Below are positions 47,820 to 55,505 of a stretch of 64,000 nt of DNA, in pieces (position 1 is the stretch's first letter; every line of letters begins with the position of its first letter). Source of the stretch: Thermoanaerobacteraceae bacterium. GTDB lineage: Bacteria > Bacillota > JADQBR01. The DNA lies in the NCBI GenBank assembly GCA_017656305.1, contig JACDOG010000002.1:228121-292120 (forward strand), read 5' to 3'. A model generated the notes under the pieces. That model was not told where the DNA came from. It saw only the letters and a program-made list of their open reading frames with translations, and did not search any database. Position numbers and translations under genes: made by a program.

Positions 47820-48140
47820 ATGGAACAAAAAATACACATTCAAGTTTTCGGTTCCCGAGCATACGATGCTTGCAATACCGGCGGCTGAGGCCCCAGGCAG
47901 ACCCAGGAGGAGCTCACCGGTTTGGTGAGAAAAATGATTATCGACAAGTATGACAACGTGGAAATCACCTACATTGATATATCCGACCCTGAAGTAAAGG
48001 ATTATCCCAAGGTGCAGCCGCACATCAAGCATCCGGGTACACCGCTGCCCATTGTGGCTTTCAATGGTGAACCCAAATGGGCCGGCTCCATTTCCTTTCA
48101 CCACATCATTCAAGAACTCCAACGGCTGGGAGTAGTTTAA
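47820..48140 (+). CDS. Thioredoxin-fold-like selenoprotein with in-frame UGA (Sec23)
   Basis: ATG 47820 follows a strong GGAGGAGG site. The frame runs 22 codons to TGA (47886-47888) and stays open in the same frame for 83 more codons to TAA, giving 106 aa with selenocysteine at 23. The start is HIQVFGSRAYDACNTGGU, with Cys18 and Sec23 in one loop. The rest reads ITYIDISDPEV and GTPLPIVAFNGEPKWAGSIS (beta strands and a cis-Pro-like TPLP). This follows the pattern of the YuzD/DUF1462 thioredoxin-like family, where a CxxC sits in the same place. A redox role is inferred. A SECIS-like hairpin lies 24 bases after the UGA. Confidence 0.8.
47886..47929 (+). promoter_or_regulatory. Sec UGA codon and bacterial SECIS-like hairpin
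   Basis: UGA at 47886-47888. A perfect 6-bp stem CTCACC/GGTGAG (47913-47929) carries the loop GGTTT. The loop begins 30 bases after the UGA, inside the window I recall for bacterial SECIS elements, and has G in its first two positions, as SelB recognition needs. The hairpin is also coding sequence. Confidence 0.7.
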
Positions 48141-48174
48141 AAACTGTACCTGTGGATTATACTTTCTTTATATT

Positions 48175-48209
48175 GGGACCGTCAAACATGGACGGTCCCT
48201 TTAATTTTT
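48175..48209 (+). terminator. Terminator after the selenoprotein gene
   Basis: Perfect 9-bp stem GGGACCGTC / GACGGTCCC with a 7-base loop, followed by TTTAATTTTT. Confidence 0.92.
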
Positions 48210-48332
48210 AGAAAACATTGATCAAATACCTATACCTAAAAAACATAAACATGGTATAAAAATTGAAGACCAGGCTATTGCAGTGTATTTTCAGGTCAGG
48301 GTTTTCCCGGTGAAAAAAGTTTGGCATGCGGT

Positions 48333-48361
48333 TTGCCTTGAGCAGGCGGTTGTATTATACT
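48333..48361 (+). promoter_or_regulatory. Promoter of mtaB
   Basis: -35 TTGCCT, 17-bp spacer, -10 TATACT, 50 bases before the start codon. Confidence 0.6.
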
Positions 48362-48410
48362 GTGATAGGAAAGCGGAACAAGCTTTGTCATGAACTGATG
48401 AGGTGATTGA

Positions 48411-49757
48411 ATGCCGGGTTATTCGATGGAAAAACCTGTTACATATAAAATAATTACTCTGGGTTGTCCGGTAAATCAGGCGGAGAGTGCCGCCATGGAG
48501 GGAGCGTTACAGGAAGCCGGCTTTCAACCTGCGGAAGAAACAGCTGATATCTATATCATTAACAGCTGTGCCGTAACCAAAGTGGCTGCCCGAAAATCCC
48601 GCAAGGAAGCCCGCCAGGCACGCCGGGAGAACCCACATGCCCTGGTAATCTTAGTCGGCTGTTACGGTCAGGTAGAACATGAGGAGATAAAGGAACTGGT
48701 TCCCGAGGTGGATGTTATCATCGGTACCACAGGCAGGTCGCGGCTCCCGCAAATTATTGACGAATACCTAAAGACAGGTACCAGACAGAGAGAAGTGCGC
48801 GTGCAAAAACATTTTCGTGTTGAACAGTACGAAGAAATGGGACTATCCCGTTACTCCCGCCAGCGGCCGGTGGTCAAAATCCAGGAAGGGTGTGATGAAT
48901 TCTGTACTTACTGCGTTGTGGTGCTTGCCCGGGGCACTCCCCGCAGCAGGGATCCCGAGCTGGTGGAAAAAGAAGTGGCGCAACTGGTAGCTGCCGGTCA
49001 CAGGGAAATTATCCTGGCGGGAACCCACCTGGGAATTTACGGCCGGGACCTGGGCGATACCAGCTTGGCTCAGCTGTTAAAACGCTTGAGTAATCTGGAG
49101 TATCCTTTTCGCATCCGGCTTAGTTCCTTGGAACCCATGGGTGTAACGGACGAGTTACTGGAGGTTATGGCGGAAAGCCCCCGCATCTGCCCCCACCTGT
49201 ACTTGCCGTTGCAGAGCGGCTGTAACCGTACTTTGAAAAGGATGGGTAGGCGTTATACTATAGAGGAGTTTTCAGCCATAGTGGAAAAAGCTCGTGCTTT
49301 AATGCCCGAGGTGTCTGTCATTTCCGACATAATAGTAGGCTTCCCCGGGGAAACGGAGGAAGACCACCGGGAAAGCATGGAGGCAGTTCGCCGTCTCAGG
49401 CTGAGCGGCCTGCATGTGTTTCCCTATTCTCCCCGGCCCAAAACACCGGCAGCACGCTATCCCAATCAAGTGCGTCCGGATATTAAAAAGCGCCGGGTGG
49501 AAGAAATGAAAGCTTTGGGGGAAGAGCTTGCTTTTCAATTTTACCAGGAACAGATGGGTAAGGAACTGCAGGTGCTGGTGGAAAAGGTCAAGCAGCAAGA
49601 CGGCGTTGCCCGGGGTGAAGGATTCTCCGAAAATTATACTTTGGTACGTTTTCTCATGGACAGACGGGAAGCTGCTAAAGGAAGCTTTGTTCCGGTAAAG
49701 GCCGAAAAGGCGTACCGCTGGGGAGTGGAAGGAAGCATAAAGCGAGTAGGGCAATGA
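48411..49757 (+). CDS. mtaB: MtaB-type tRNA methylthiotransferase (radical SAM)
   Basis: 448 aa. The N-terminal UPF0004 domain supplies three cysteines (TLGCPVNQAES, NSCAVTKVAARKSRKEARQA, VGCYGQ). The radical-SAM triad is CDEFCTYC, followed by RGTPRSR. A C-terminal TRAM domain starts near 375. The VTxxAxRKSR signature points to MtaB, which makes ms2t6A at tRNA position 37. ATG 48411 follows GAGGTGATT. It ends 61 bases before the tRNA-Thr gene. Confidence 0.9.
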   Translation: MPGYSMEKPVTYKIITLGCPVNQAESAAMEGALQEAGFQPAEETADIYIINSCAVTKVAARKSRKEARQARRENPHALVILVGCYGQVEHEEIKELVPEVDVIIGTTGRSRLPQIIDEYLKTGTRQREVRVQKHFRVEQYEEMGLSRYSRQRPVVKIQEGCDEFCTYCVVVLARGTPRSRDPELVEKEVAQLVAAGHREIILAGTHLGIYGRDLGDTSLAQLLKRLSNLEYPFRIRLSSLEPMGVTDELLEVMAESPRICPHLYLPLQSGCNRTLKRMGRRYTIEEFSAIVEKARALMPEVSVISDIIVGFPGETEEDHRESMEAVRRLRLSGLHVFPYSPRPKTPAARYPNQVRPDIKKRRVEEMKALGEELAFQFYQEQMGKELQVLVEKVKQQDGVARGEGFSENYTLVRFLMDRREAAKGSFVPVKAEKAYRWGVEGSIKRVGQ

Positions 49758-49818
49758 AGGAGACCAAATTTGCCCTTGACTAAAGCGGGTTAAAGGAGTA
49801 AAATATCATTTGCAAAAC

Positions 49819-49893
49819 GCTGATGTGGCTCAGTGGTAGAGCAGCGCACTCGTAATGCGCAGGTCGCCGGTTCGAATCCGGCCATCAGCTCCA
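49819..49893 (+). tRNA. tRNA-Thr (CGT), CCA encoded
   Basis: 75 bases. The acceptor arms GCTGATG / CATCAGC pair fully. D-arm GCTC..GAGC, anticodon stem GCGCA/TGCGC around loop CTCGTAA, T-arm GCCGG-TTCGAAT-CCGGC, discriminator T, then CCA. A tyrosine integrase remnant lies directly beyond its 3' end, so this gene is the probable attachment site of the island. Confidence 0.95.
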
Positions 49894-49901
49894 GTAATAT
49901 C

Positions 49902-49935
49902 AAGGGTTTCAGCGATTGGCTGAAACCCTTATTCT
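49902..49935 (+). terminator. Terminator of tRNA-Thr
   Basis: Perfect 12-bp stem AAGGGTTTCAGC / GCTGAAACCCTT with a GATTG loop, followed by ATTCTT. Confidence 0.8.
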
Positions 49936-49940
49936 TCGAA

Positions 49941-49962
49941 AGTAATGCAACGGTAATGCAAC
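49941..49962. repeat. Tandem 11-bp repeat beside the integrase gene
   Basis: Two back-to-back copies of (A/G)GTAATGCAAC lie between the tRNA terminator and the integrase stop. A partial inverted copy (GGGTTGC) follows. Short direct repeats here are typical of integrase arm-binding sites. Confidence 0.5.
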
Positions 49963-49978
49963 CGGGTTGCAAAAAAAT

Positions 49979-51006
49979 TTAAGACATCTTTTTCCCTAAA
50001 ATGCTGTCCATTCGGTGGGCAGCTTTTTTCTTCTTTTTCGCTGTTACATGAGAATAAATGTTTGCGGTAGTTCTTATGTCAGAGTGGCGAAGTAATTCTT
50101 GAATGGTTCTCAGGTCTTCTCCGTCTTCCAGGAGCCTGGTTGCAAAAGTATGCCGAAGACCATGCAAGTTCACACTCTCATCCACTCCGGCCTTCTTACG
50201 CAATGAATAATATTTTCTTTCGAAGTTTCTGGGATAAATATAGGTTCCTACATCTGTAGCAAATACTATATTTTTATTCTTATATTTCGGGCCCTGGAGC
50301 ATGATAATTTCTAATTGGCTTTTTCGATGCTGCCTAATAGCCTGTGAAACTATTTCTGGCATAGGCACAACACTTTTGGATTTTTCCGTTTTAGGTTCCT
50401 CAGTAATAAGTCCTTTTGCCTTTGCTTTAGATAAAGTTCTACGAACATGTATTAAGTCATTTTCAAAGTCTATATCATCCCACTCAAGGGCCAGGAGCTC
50501 CCCAATCCTTAAGCCGGTCCCGAGTAGAGTTAAAAAAGCAGCCCTCCACTTGTCGCTCTCTTTATTGATCACCTTTAGGAACTTGTCCATATCTTCCTCA
50601 CTAAGTACTTTAGCTTCCTTTGGTTTTAGGGAAGGCCTTTCGGTAGCTTTGCTGGGGTTCCAGGCAATTAACCTTTTTTCAACGGCCTTTTCAAGACATG
50701 AGTGAATAATGCAGTGAATTTTATGAATGGTAGCAGGTGCCTTCCCGTCATCTTTAAGCTTATTGTAAAGTGTCTGAATATGATCACTATTCAACTCACT
50801 GAGAAGGATATCCCCTAAAGCAGGGTAAATGTGATGTCGTGAATACATATAATAATTTTCAAGTGTTGATAACCGTAACTTTTGGGCTTCCCTGTTTCCG
50901 GGTCTTTTCCAATAGTTATTTGCCCAACCCATTTACCCTTGTGTTTTCCGCTTTTGACCTGATAGATAGTACCTTCACCATTAGCGTTTTTCCGCTTTTT
51001 TGGCAT
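49979..51006 (-). pseudogene. int: Tyrosine integrase with internal deletion and frameshift
   Basis: The N-terminus from ATG 51006 (AAAGGGGGAG site) is a normal AP2-like arm-binding domain (NGEGTIYQVKSGKHKGKWVG..GKDPETGKPK). The catalytic part lies in another frame (49979-50932), beginning with a core-binding domain (STLENYYMYSRHHIYPALGD). It retains R (GTGLRIGELLAL), HxxR (HGLRHTFATRL), H and Y (LRHSDIRTTANIYSHV). Intact relatives have some 50 residues between these parts; here they are missing and the frames do not match. The integrase is therefore probably dead unless the catalytic part is made alone. Confidence 0.75.
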
Positions 51007-51109
51007 TATTCTCCCCCTTTCATAGAATATATGTTCGGTGAGAATTGAAAAAAGAAGAAAATTTTTAAGTAGTAACTTTTATTCTTTTCTTTCTTTATCA
51101 GATTTTATA

Positions 51110-51514
51110 TTAGTCATTCTCATAAAGGGTTATAATTTCCCAGCATTTTTTAGGAATATGAATAACTGCATTTTTATTCACAGATTTATCATAACGACTT
51201 AATAGTGAACGTAATTTTTGTAAAAGATACTCACTTACTTTTGATTCTGAGGGAAGCTCAACAAACCATTTTTGTAAAGTATTTACTGCATATCCTCCAT
51301 TTTTATTCATTCCTCGAGCATATTTTGAAGTGTCCATATTGGAGTATCCAATAAATTTTGCAGGCCCGAAATAATTTAAGGTAGGAATATAGTACCAGTG
51401 TCTAAATTGAGATAACTGATCAACAATTTCCGTTTCTTCTTCTAAGTCTTTATTAAATTGAATTACATTATTTATCACTTCATAAATATTGTTCACTAAC
51501 CCATAATTAAACAT
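51110..51514 (-). CDS. 134-aa hypothetical protein of the island
   Basis: ATG 51514 follows AAGAGGTG. The protein is soluble with a helical N-terminus (FNYGLVNNIYEVINNVIQFN). A central block, FRHWYYIPTLNYFGPAKFIGY, recalls short domains next to nucleases in defence loci. The C-terminal half is basic. I cannot assign a function. It lies downstream of the PD-(D/E)XK-like gene with an attC-like element between them. Confidence 0.55.
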   Translation of the reverse strand: MFNYGLVNNIYEVINNVIQFNKDLEEETEIVDQLSQFRHWYYIPTLNYFGPAKFIGYSNMDTSKYARGMNKNGGYAVNTLQKWFVELPSESKVSEYLLQKLRSLLSRYDKSVNKNAVIHIPKKCWEIITLYEND

Positions 51515-51608
51515 AATTATACACCTCTTTTTAATTATTAAAGCGATGCTAAGATTGTGTCATTTTTAATTTTTTGGCCATTTAATTTCTCACCGATAAG
51601 CTGATTTT

Positions 51609-51688
51609 ACCTAACGTTTTGCGGATAAAAGAAGTTGCCGAAGGCAATTGGGGGGAATTTTTGATTTCCCTTTTATCAGCTGTTATCT
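51609..51688 (-). repeat. attC-like element D
   Basis: On the minus strand AGATAAC (51688-51682) overlaps the end of the upstream gene and GTTAGGT (51615-51609) closes the element. Inner arms GATAAAAG / CTTTTATC and a TTGCC-TTC-GGCAA tip give a long imperfect hairpin. The layout resembles integron attC sites (RYYYAAC...GTTRRRY). It needs a covariance-model test. Confidence 0.35.
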
Positions 51689-53052
51689 GCTGTTGCGGCG
51701 ACTTTTTCTCTAGATGATTCATTTTTTGTATTTATCCAGTATTCTACAATGGGCCATAAGTCAAAACCCATTCTGAAGGAGAAGGGCCGGATCACTCTGC
51801 GCACTTGTAATAAAGCGCTGTCTTCTACTATTTTTGTAATGCCCTTCCGAATGTTTTCAGGTCCTTCCAGGTATTGTATCCGATTCTTTCGACGACGGTT
51901 TTCCTCTTCAAAAAATTTTTTAGCATCAGTTGAAACTTTATCCATTGTCATAACTATTCCAAGTTTTCCTCCATACCTAGTTATCCTAAAAACAAAAGGA
52001 TAAGCATCTCCCAATCCAAATTCTCTGTCCTTGAGTTCGAGGAAAAAACGGGAACCAAAATCTTCCACCATTATGTCAAGCTCCTCTCCGCTCGCCTCAA
52101 TATTCCATTTTATATTTTCTTTTTTCACTCCACTCTCTTTAAGAAGCTCTGTAATCCAAATATGCATCCATAAACTTCCATCAATTAGTCTCTTTCCTTT
52201 GTCAGTTAGGGTATAGATTACTTGGAGATTTTCTTCGGGAAATGAACGCTCACAAGTATTACAACGGAGAGAAGCCATAGGCTCTTGGGTGAGATGATCT
52301 TTAGAAGGAACAATACAGATAGTGTGCTGATCTTGTTTACATGTTAGCAAATACTCTTCTGCTATTAAATCCAATGCGAGAAGGCGTTCAAGAGTGTCTG
52401 GTTCTTTCGCAAGGTTAGTAGCATCTCTACTTGTCATCTTTCTTACCTGAGCTAGTTTCAAAACAAATTGCCTTATATTAACATCTACCAGGAGATTGGC
52501 TGCTTTAATGTCCTCATAGCTGTAATTTGGCTCGCTGAGCCCGCTGACTTGAAGATCCGTTACCTCCTGTGCAGGTTCCTCCTCAATTAACACACCAAAA
52601 GGAGTAGTGTATCTTAAAGGAAGAAAACTTAATGGTTTCCAGTCAAAATCCATTTCTTTTACTCTTTTACCGTCAAATTTAGTTTTGATGCCTTCTTGCA
52701 CATCTGTACAAAACTTCTGCAAAGCTTCTTTCTGTTTGCCATACCCAATGGCCGAAGCCTGCAATACTCCTTTTTCGGTTGTATTCAAAACATAAATTAT
52801 ATCATTGGTGATAAAGAGGTCACCCAGGAAATCTTCTCTTTCTGTCATAAATCGGTATTTAGGAGTTACAGTGATCATATTTGTGATTAGCTGCTCATCT
52901 GGCTCTGGCAATTTAGCTTGCCTGAACATACCTGTGAACATACCACGTATCACAGCCAAATATCCCTTGTTTCTCAAATATGATATGAGATTCTCCATTT
53001 CGGTCTGGTCACGAATAGCTGTTTTTGCTTCAAAAGTAAGAACCCGAAGCAT
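51676..53052 (-). CDS. PD-(D/E)XK-like nuclease protein with zinc motif, putative defence
   Basis: 458 aa; ATG 53052 follows GAGGAGGGATAG. Three parts can be seen. The N-terminal ~170 residues are a mixed fold opening LRVLTFEAKTAIRD. A middle region has a helix-turn-helix-like segment (about 200-250) and a possible metal site (LRCNTCERSFP). From about 310 there is EELDIMVEDFGSRFFLELKDREF, the D-(x)n-E-x-K pattern of PD-(D/E)XK and Mrr-like nucleases, followed by the strand KLGIVMTM. A DNA- or RNA-cleaving defence role is inference. No helicase or methylase is adjacent. Confidence 0.55.
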   Translation of the reverse strand: MLRVLTFEAKTAIRDQTEMENLISYLRNKGYLAVIRGMFTGMFRQAKLPEPDEQLITNMITVTPKYRFMTEREDFLGDLFITNDIIYVLNTTEKGVLQASAIGYGKQKEALQKFCTDVQEGIKTKFDGKRVKEMDFDWKPLSFLPLRYTTPFGVLIEEEPAQEVTDLQVSGLSEPNYSYEDIKAANLLVDVNIRQFVLKLAQVRKMTSRDATNLAKEPDTLERLLALDLIAEEYLLTCKQDQHTICIVPSKDHLTQEPMASLRCNTCERSFPEENLQVIYTLTDKGKRLIDGSLWMHIWITELLKESGVKKENIKWNIEASGEELDIMVEDFGSRFFLELKDREFGLGDAYPFVFRITRYGGKLGIVMTMDKVSTDAKKFFEEENRRRKNRIQYLEGPENIRKGITKIVEDSALLQVRRVIRPFSFRMGFDLWPIVEYWINTKNESSREKVAATADNS

Positions 53053-53268
53053 TCTATCCCTCCTCTAAGGTCACATGTTCGCAATTTTCAATTTTCCTAT
53101 TGTCCGTTTTTCCTTGCTCATTGGGGACATCCCCACATCCCCTTCCACTTTTCCCGAATAAACCGATCTTCATACCCTTGGTCCTGATTTTTTCGAATAT
53201 GACAATCATGCCAAGTATAGATGTTTCATAAATCCCCTCAGTGGTGTTCACATTCCTTATGAACCAAA

Positions 53269-53775
53269 TTACAAGTCTATCCCAATTACATAAATAGGCA
53301 CCTGTATCGCGCTCTTAAAATGTGGAAGATATCTTACAACTTTTTCAAAGGTTAAAGAACCTTCCCAATTTTTGTTATAATCTGCTTTTATCTTTCGCTG
53401 GAAATTTCGTGTGGTGACAATATAAACACCTACGTCAATTTTATCCAAGCCGGAGTAAGAGGCAACTTGAAATTTGAGTAGATCTATTCCTAGGAATGAA
53501 GAATGCCCGAATTCGACTTCTATTCCAATTCTTTCTTTTAGGAAATCCATTTTAGCAGAAGGATCGCCGGGTTCATTAAAGATGGAAGGTTGGCTCTCCC
53601 ATCCTTTCGCAACGAATAATTGTTCAAGTATGCGATTAAATTCAGGGCGTGATAAAGTAGAGACTTCAATATTAGGGTCCATAAGAATGGTTTCTATCTC
53701 TTCTTTAAGAGATAATTTACTGTTAAGGACTTGCTCGGCAAAACGATATGAAAATTTAAGCAGTCGGAACGACAT
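53269..53775 (-). CDS. BglII-fold restriction endonuclease-like protein
   Basis: 168 aa. It reads like a short BglII/BstYI relative: N-terminal SYRFAEQVLNSKLSLKEEIET, then AKMDFLKERIGIEVEFGHSSF, where D, E and E sit where BglII has its D, E and Q catalytic residues. IDVGVYIVTT and VPIYVIGIDL form the closing strands. BglII has 223 aa, so the C-terminal part is missing or never existed. No DNA methylase is in the neighbourhood. ATG 53775 follows GAGGTG by 10 bases, 48 bases after the HEPN gene. Confidence 0.7.
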   Translation of the reverse strand: MSFRLLKFSYRFAEQVLNSKLSLKEEIETILMDPNIEVSTLSRPEFNRILEQLFVAKGWESQPSIFNEPGDPSAKMDFLKERIGIEVEFGHSSFLGIDLLKFQVASYSGLDKIDVGVYIVTTRNFQRKIKADYNKNWEGSLTFEKVVRYLPHFKSAIQVPIYVIGIDL

Positions 53776-53823
53776 TCTGCTTTTTCACCTCACTTATTTT
53801 TTAGGACATTAATTTCCATAGCC

Positions 53824-55152
53824 TTATTTTCTCGAGAATTTCTTGACATATTTATCGCTGAAATGCTGTTTCAATTCTTCTATATCGAGCTTTGAATATC
53901 TCTTGAGGCTTCTATCCGTTTTTTCGTCTCGAGGTATCTTCGATACCATTTCAAGAACTTTCTTAAACCTTTTGACAGGAAAACTGTAATCTAAGCGGCC
54001 AATAACGGTGAGATCGTTATCGAGAATTTCAACCAAAGCTGATAAGTTAGATGAGTTCCATTTTTGAATCATTTTTTCGTTATATTCGGCTGCTTCCCAA
54101 GAATGACCGAATTGATTACCAATATAGGACAGAAAAACTGCCCGAGTACAGCTAGGTATGGCTGATGAAGGAATTCTACTTCCCAGTTCATAAAGTTCTT
54201 TAGCTGGTGTTACTTCATTAAAGAAATTATTTGCGGATCGACAAGCCTCATAAAGTTTATTAGCAGTACTAGTAAACATTGCTACCCGGATTGATTCAGG
54301 AACGTACTTCATACCATCAACTTTTTTAATGAAAGTCATAGCTTTTACATTAGTGTCAGCATTAGCTTCCATTCTGAGCTTGCCAATCCTGTTACCAATT
54401 CTCTCTTTGACACTAGTTTCGGCCATTGACCAAAGGATAGGAGCTACAGCAAGAATATTACTTAAATAAGTATTATTATCTTCTTCTGCTACGAAGTCGT
54501 CGAAAAGCCGATTCAGTGTAATATTAACAATTTTAGCAGCTTGGTCACGATAAATAGCTTCAAACTCTGCTAATTGATCTGTAATATCTTCTGATTTAAG
54601 CTTTTGAAGTAATTCTTTAAGGCTAATCCCTGGAGCGGGGGTTTGATGGGCGAGGACATATTTTATGCAATTCTTAATAATATTGAAGGCTTCAAAAGGG
54701 TCAATCGGTGCATCGAATTGATGAGCTAATGAGTAATGATTACGAACGTCTCGTGCTTTGTGTAGGAAAAACCAAGCTTCCTCGGAAATTATACCAAGCT
54801 CGAAGCAGTGATCAATTAACTCCTTGTCAGTTAGCAGATGAACCAGGTCGCGTTCACCTTTTATTTCTCGTTTTATTATTGCTTCAAGATGTTCCTTTCC
54901 ATAGGCCATTATTTTGGTTCTAAGGTCGGCCATGGCCCGGTTCCAAAAATATAAACATGATGCGTCGTAAGCTCCGATTTTCCAAACATTCAAAGCTTTT
55001 GTCATCCAATCTCCATGACACTCCGGACGTATAGCAGCCTTGATTTTTGAAAGGTTTTGCTGCTGGGGAGTTAATTGTTCTAATACTAATAGACGGTCTT
55101 TTTGCTCTGGGTCATCTATAGGTATAGCAGGTAAAACTTTACCAACCATCAT
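53824..55152 (-). CDS. HEPN-motif protein, putative defence
   Basis: 442 aa, soluble and helical; start after AAAGAGGGATAT. Residues ~75-165 look like a HEPN domain: a long helix pair ending in KARDVRNHYSLAH, which carries the Rx4H motif of HEPN ribonucleases. The C-terminal 250 residues have no motif I recognise and may be a sensor or helical repeat region. HEPN proteins often act as RNases in abortive infection. It is the first gene of a minus-strand run with the BglII-like and PD-(D/E)XK-like genes. Confidence 0.55.
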   Translation of the reverse strand: MMVGKVLPAIPIDDPEQKDRLLVLEQLTPQQQNLSKIKAAIRPECHGDWMTKALNVWKIGAYDASCLYFWNRAMADLRTKIMAYGKEHLEAIIKREIKGERDLVHLLTDKELIDHCFELGIISEEAWFFLHKARDVRNHYSLAHQFDAPIDPFEAFNIIKNCIKYVLAHQTPAPGISLKELLQKLKSEDITDQLAEFEAIYRDQAAKIVNITLNRLFDDFVAEEDNNTYLSNILAVAPILWSMAETSVKERIGNRIGKLRMEANADTNVKAMTFIKKVDGMKYVPESIRVAMFTSTANKLYEACRSANNFFNEVTPAKELYELGSRIPSSAIPSCTRAVFLSYIGNQFGHSWEAAEYNEKMIQKWNSSNLSALVEILDNDLTVIGRLDYSFPVKRFKKVLEMVSKIPRDEKTDRSLKRYSKLDIEELKQHFSDKYVKKFSRK

Positions 55153-55208
55153 ATATCCCTCTTTTCTTTAAATTAGGTGCTTTTTATTAAACAACAGTTC
55201 AGAGGAAT

Positions 55209-55265
55209 TTAGGCCAATAGTCCCCACACCCTCACCAGCTCCACCGGCACTTGCTCATCAACCAT
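55209..55265 (-). pseudogene. Fragment matching the C-terminus of the ImmA gene
   Basis: After an AGAGGGGGTG site, an 18-codon frame reads MVDEQVPVELVRVWGLLA. VPVELVRVW corresponds to VPVELLRIW near the end of the ImmA-like protein at 57167. The DNA also matches around CTCCACCGGCAC. Rest of the 55153-55505 gap: the attC-like element and no gene. Confidence 0.45.
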
Positions 55266-55311
55266 ATTACACCCCCTCTTCCGCCACAAATCCGTATGGC
55301 ACCATCTGCAC

Positions 55312-55465
55312 GTTAAACAACTCTCATCCCTTGACCTTCAGCCCTTTCCGCCCGAAACACGCCTTCAAAAACTCCAACTTCTTTGCGCTTGTCCCAGGCT
55401 ATGACAGCCGAGGGCAGGCAAAGTTGGGTCGGAGTGTAGCGGAGCCGTTTAGCCTGTTGTTAGGT
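55312..55465 (-). repeat. attC-like element A
   Basis: On the minus strand it begins CACCTAACAACAGGC and continues with an ACGGCTCCGCT segment close to that of element B. The far end is GAGTTGTTTAACGTG, roughly complementary to the start. It follows the TIR-like gene by 40 bases. It resembles the ends of an integron cassette recombination site, but the inner arms are degenerate. Confidence 0.35.
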
Positions 55466-55505
55466 GTTGTTGGGTCTCCTACGTAAGTTTTGTGATTAAG
55501 GGTTG

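Noticed and set aside
47820-47921. TGA at 47886 as a simple nonsense mutation or frameshift
   Set aside because: The frame is open on both sides without change, the ribosome site and promoter are upstream of the TGA, and a SECIS-like hairpin lies at the right distance. Decay remains possible but is less likely.
49790-49972. Minus-strand 60-aa frame containing GFEPAT
   Set aside because: It is the antisense of tRNA-Thr; this peptide is a well-known false translation of tRNA T-arms.
53054-53251. 65-aa minus-strand frame between the two nuclease-like genes
   Set aside because: No ribosome site at GTG 53251, unnatural composition, and a simple GGGGAT-type repeat in the DNA. I leave the 216-base gap unassigned.
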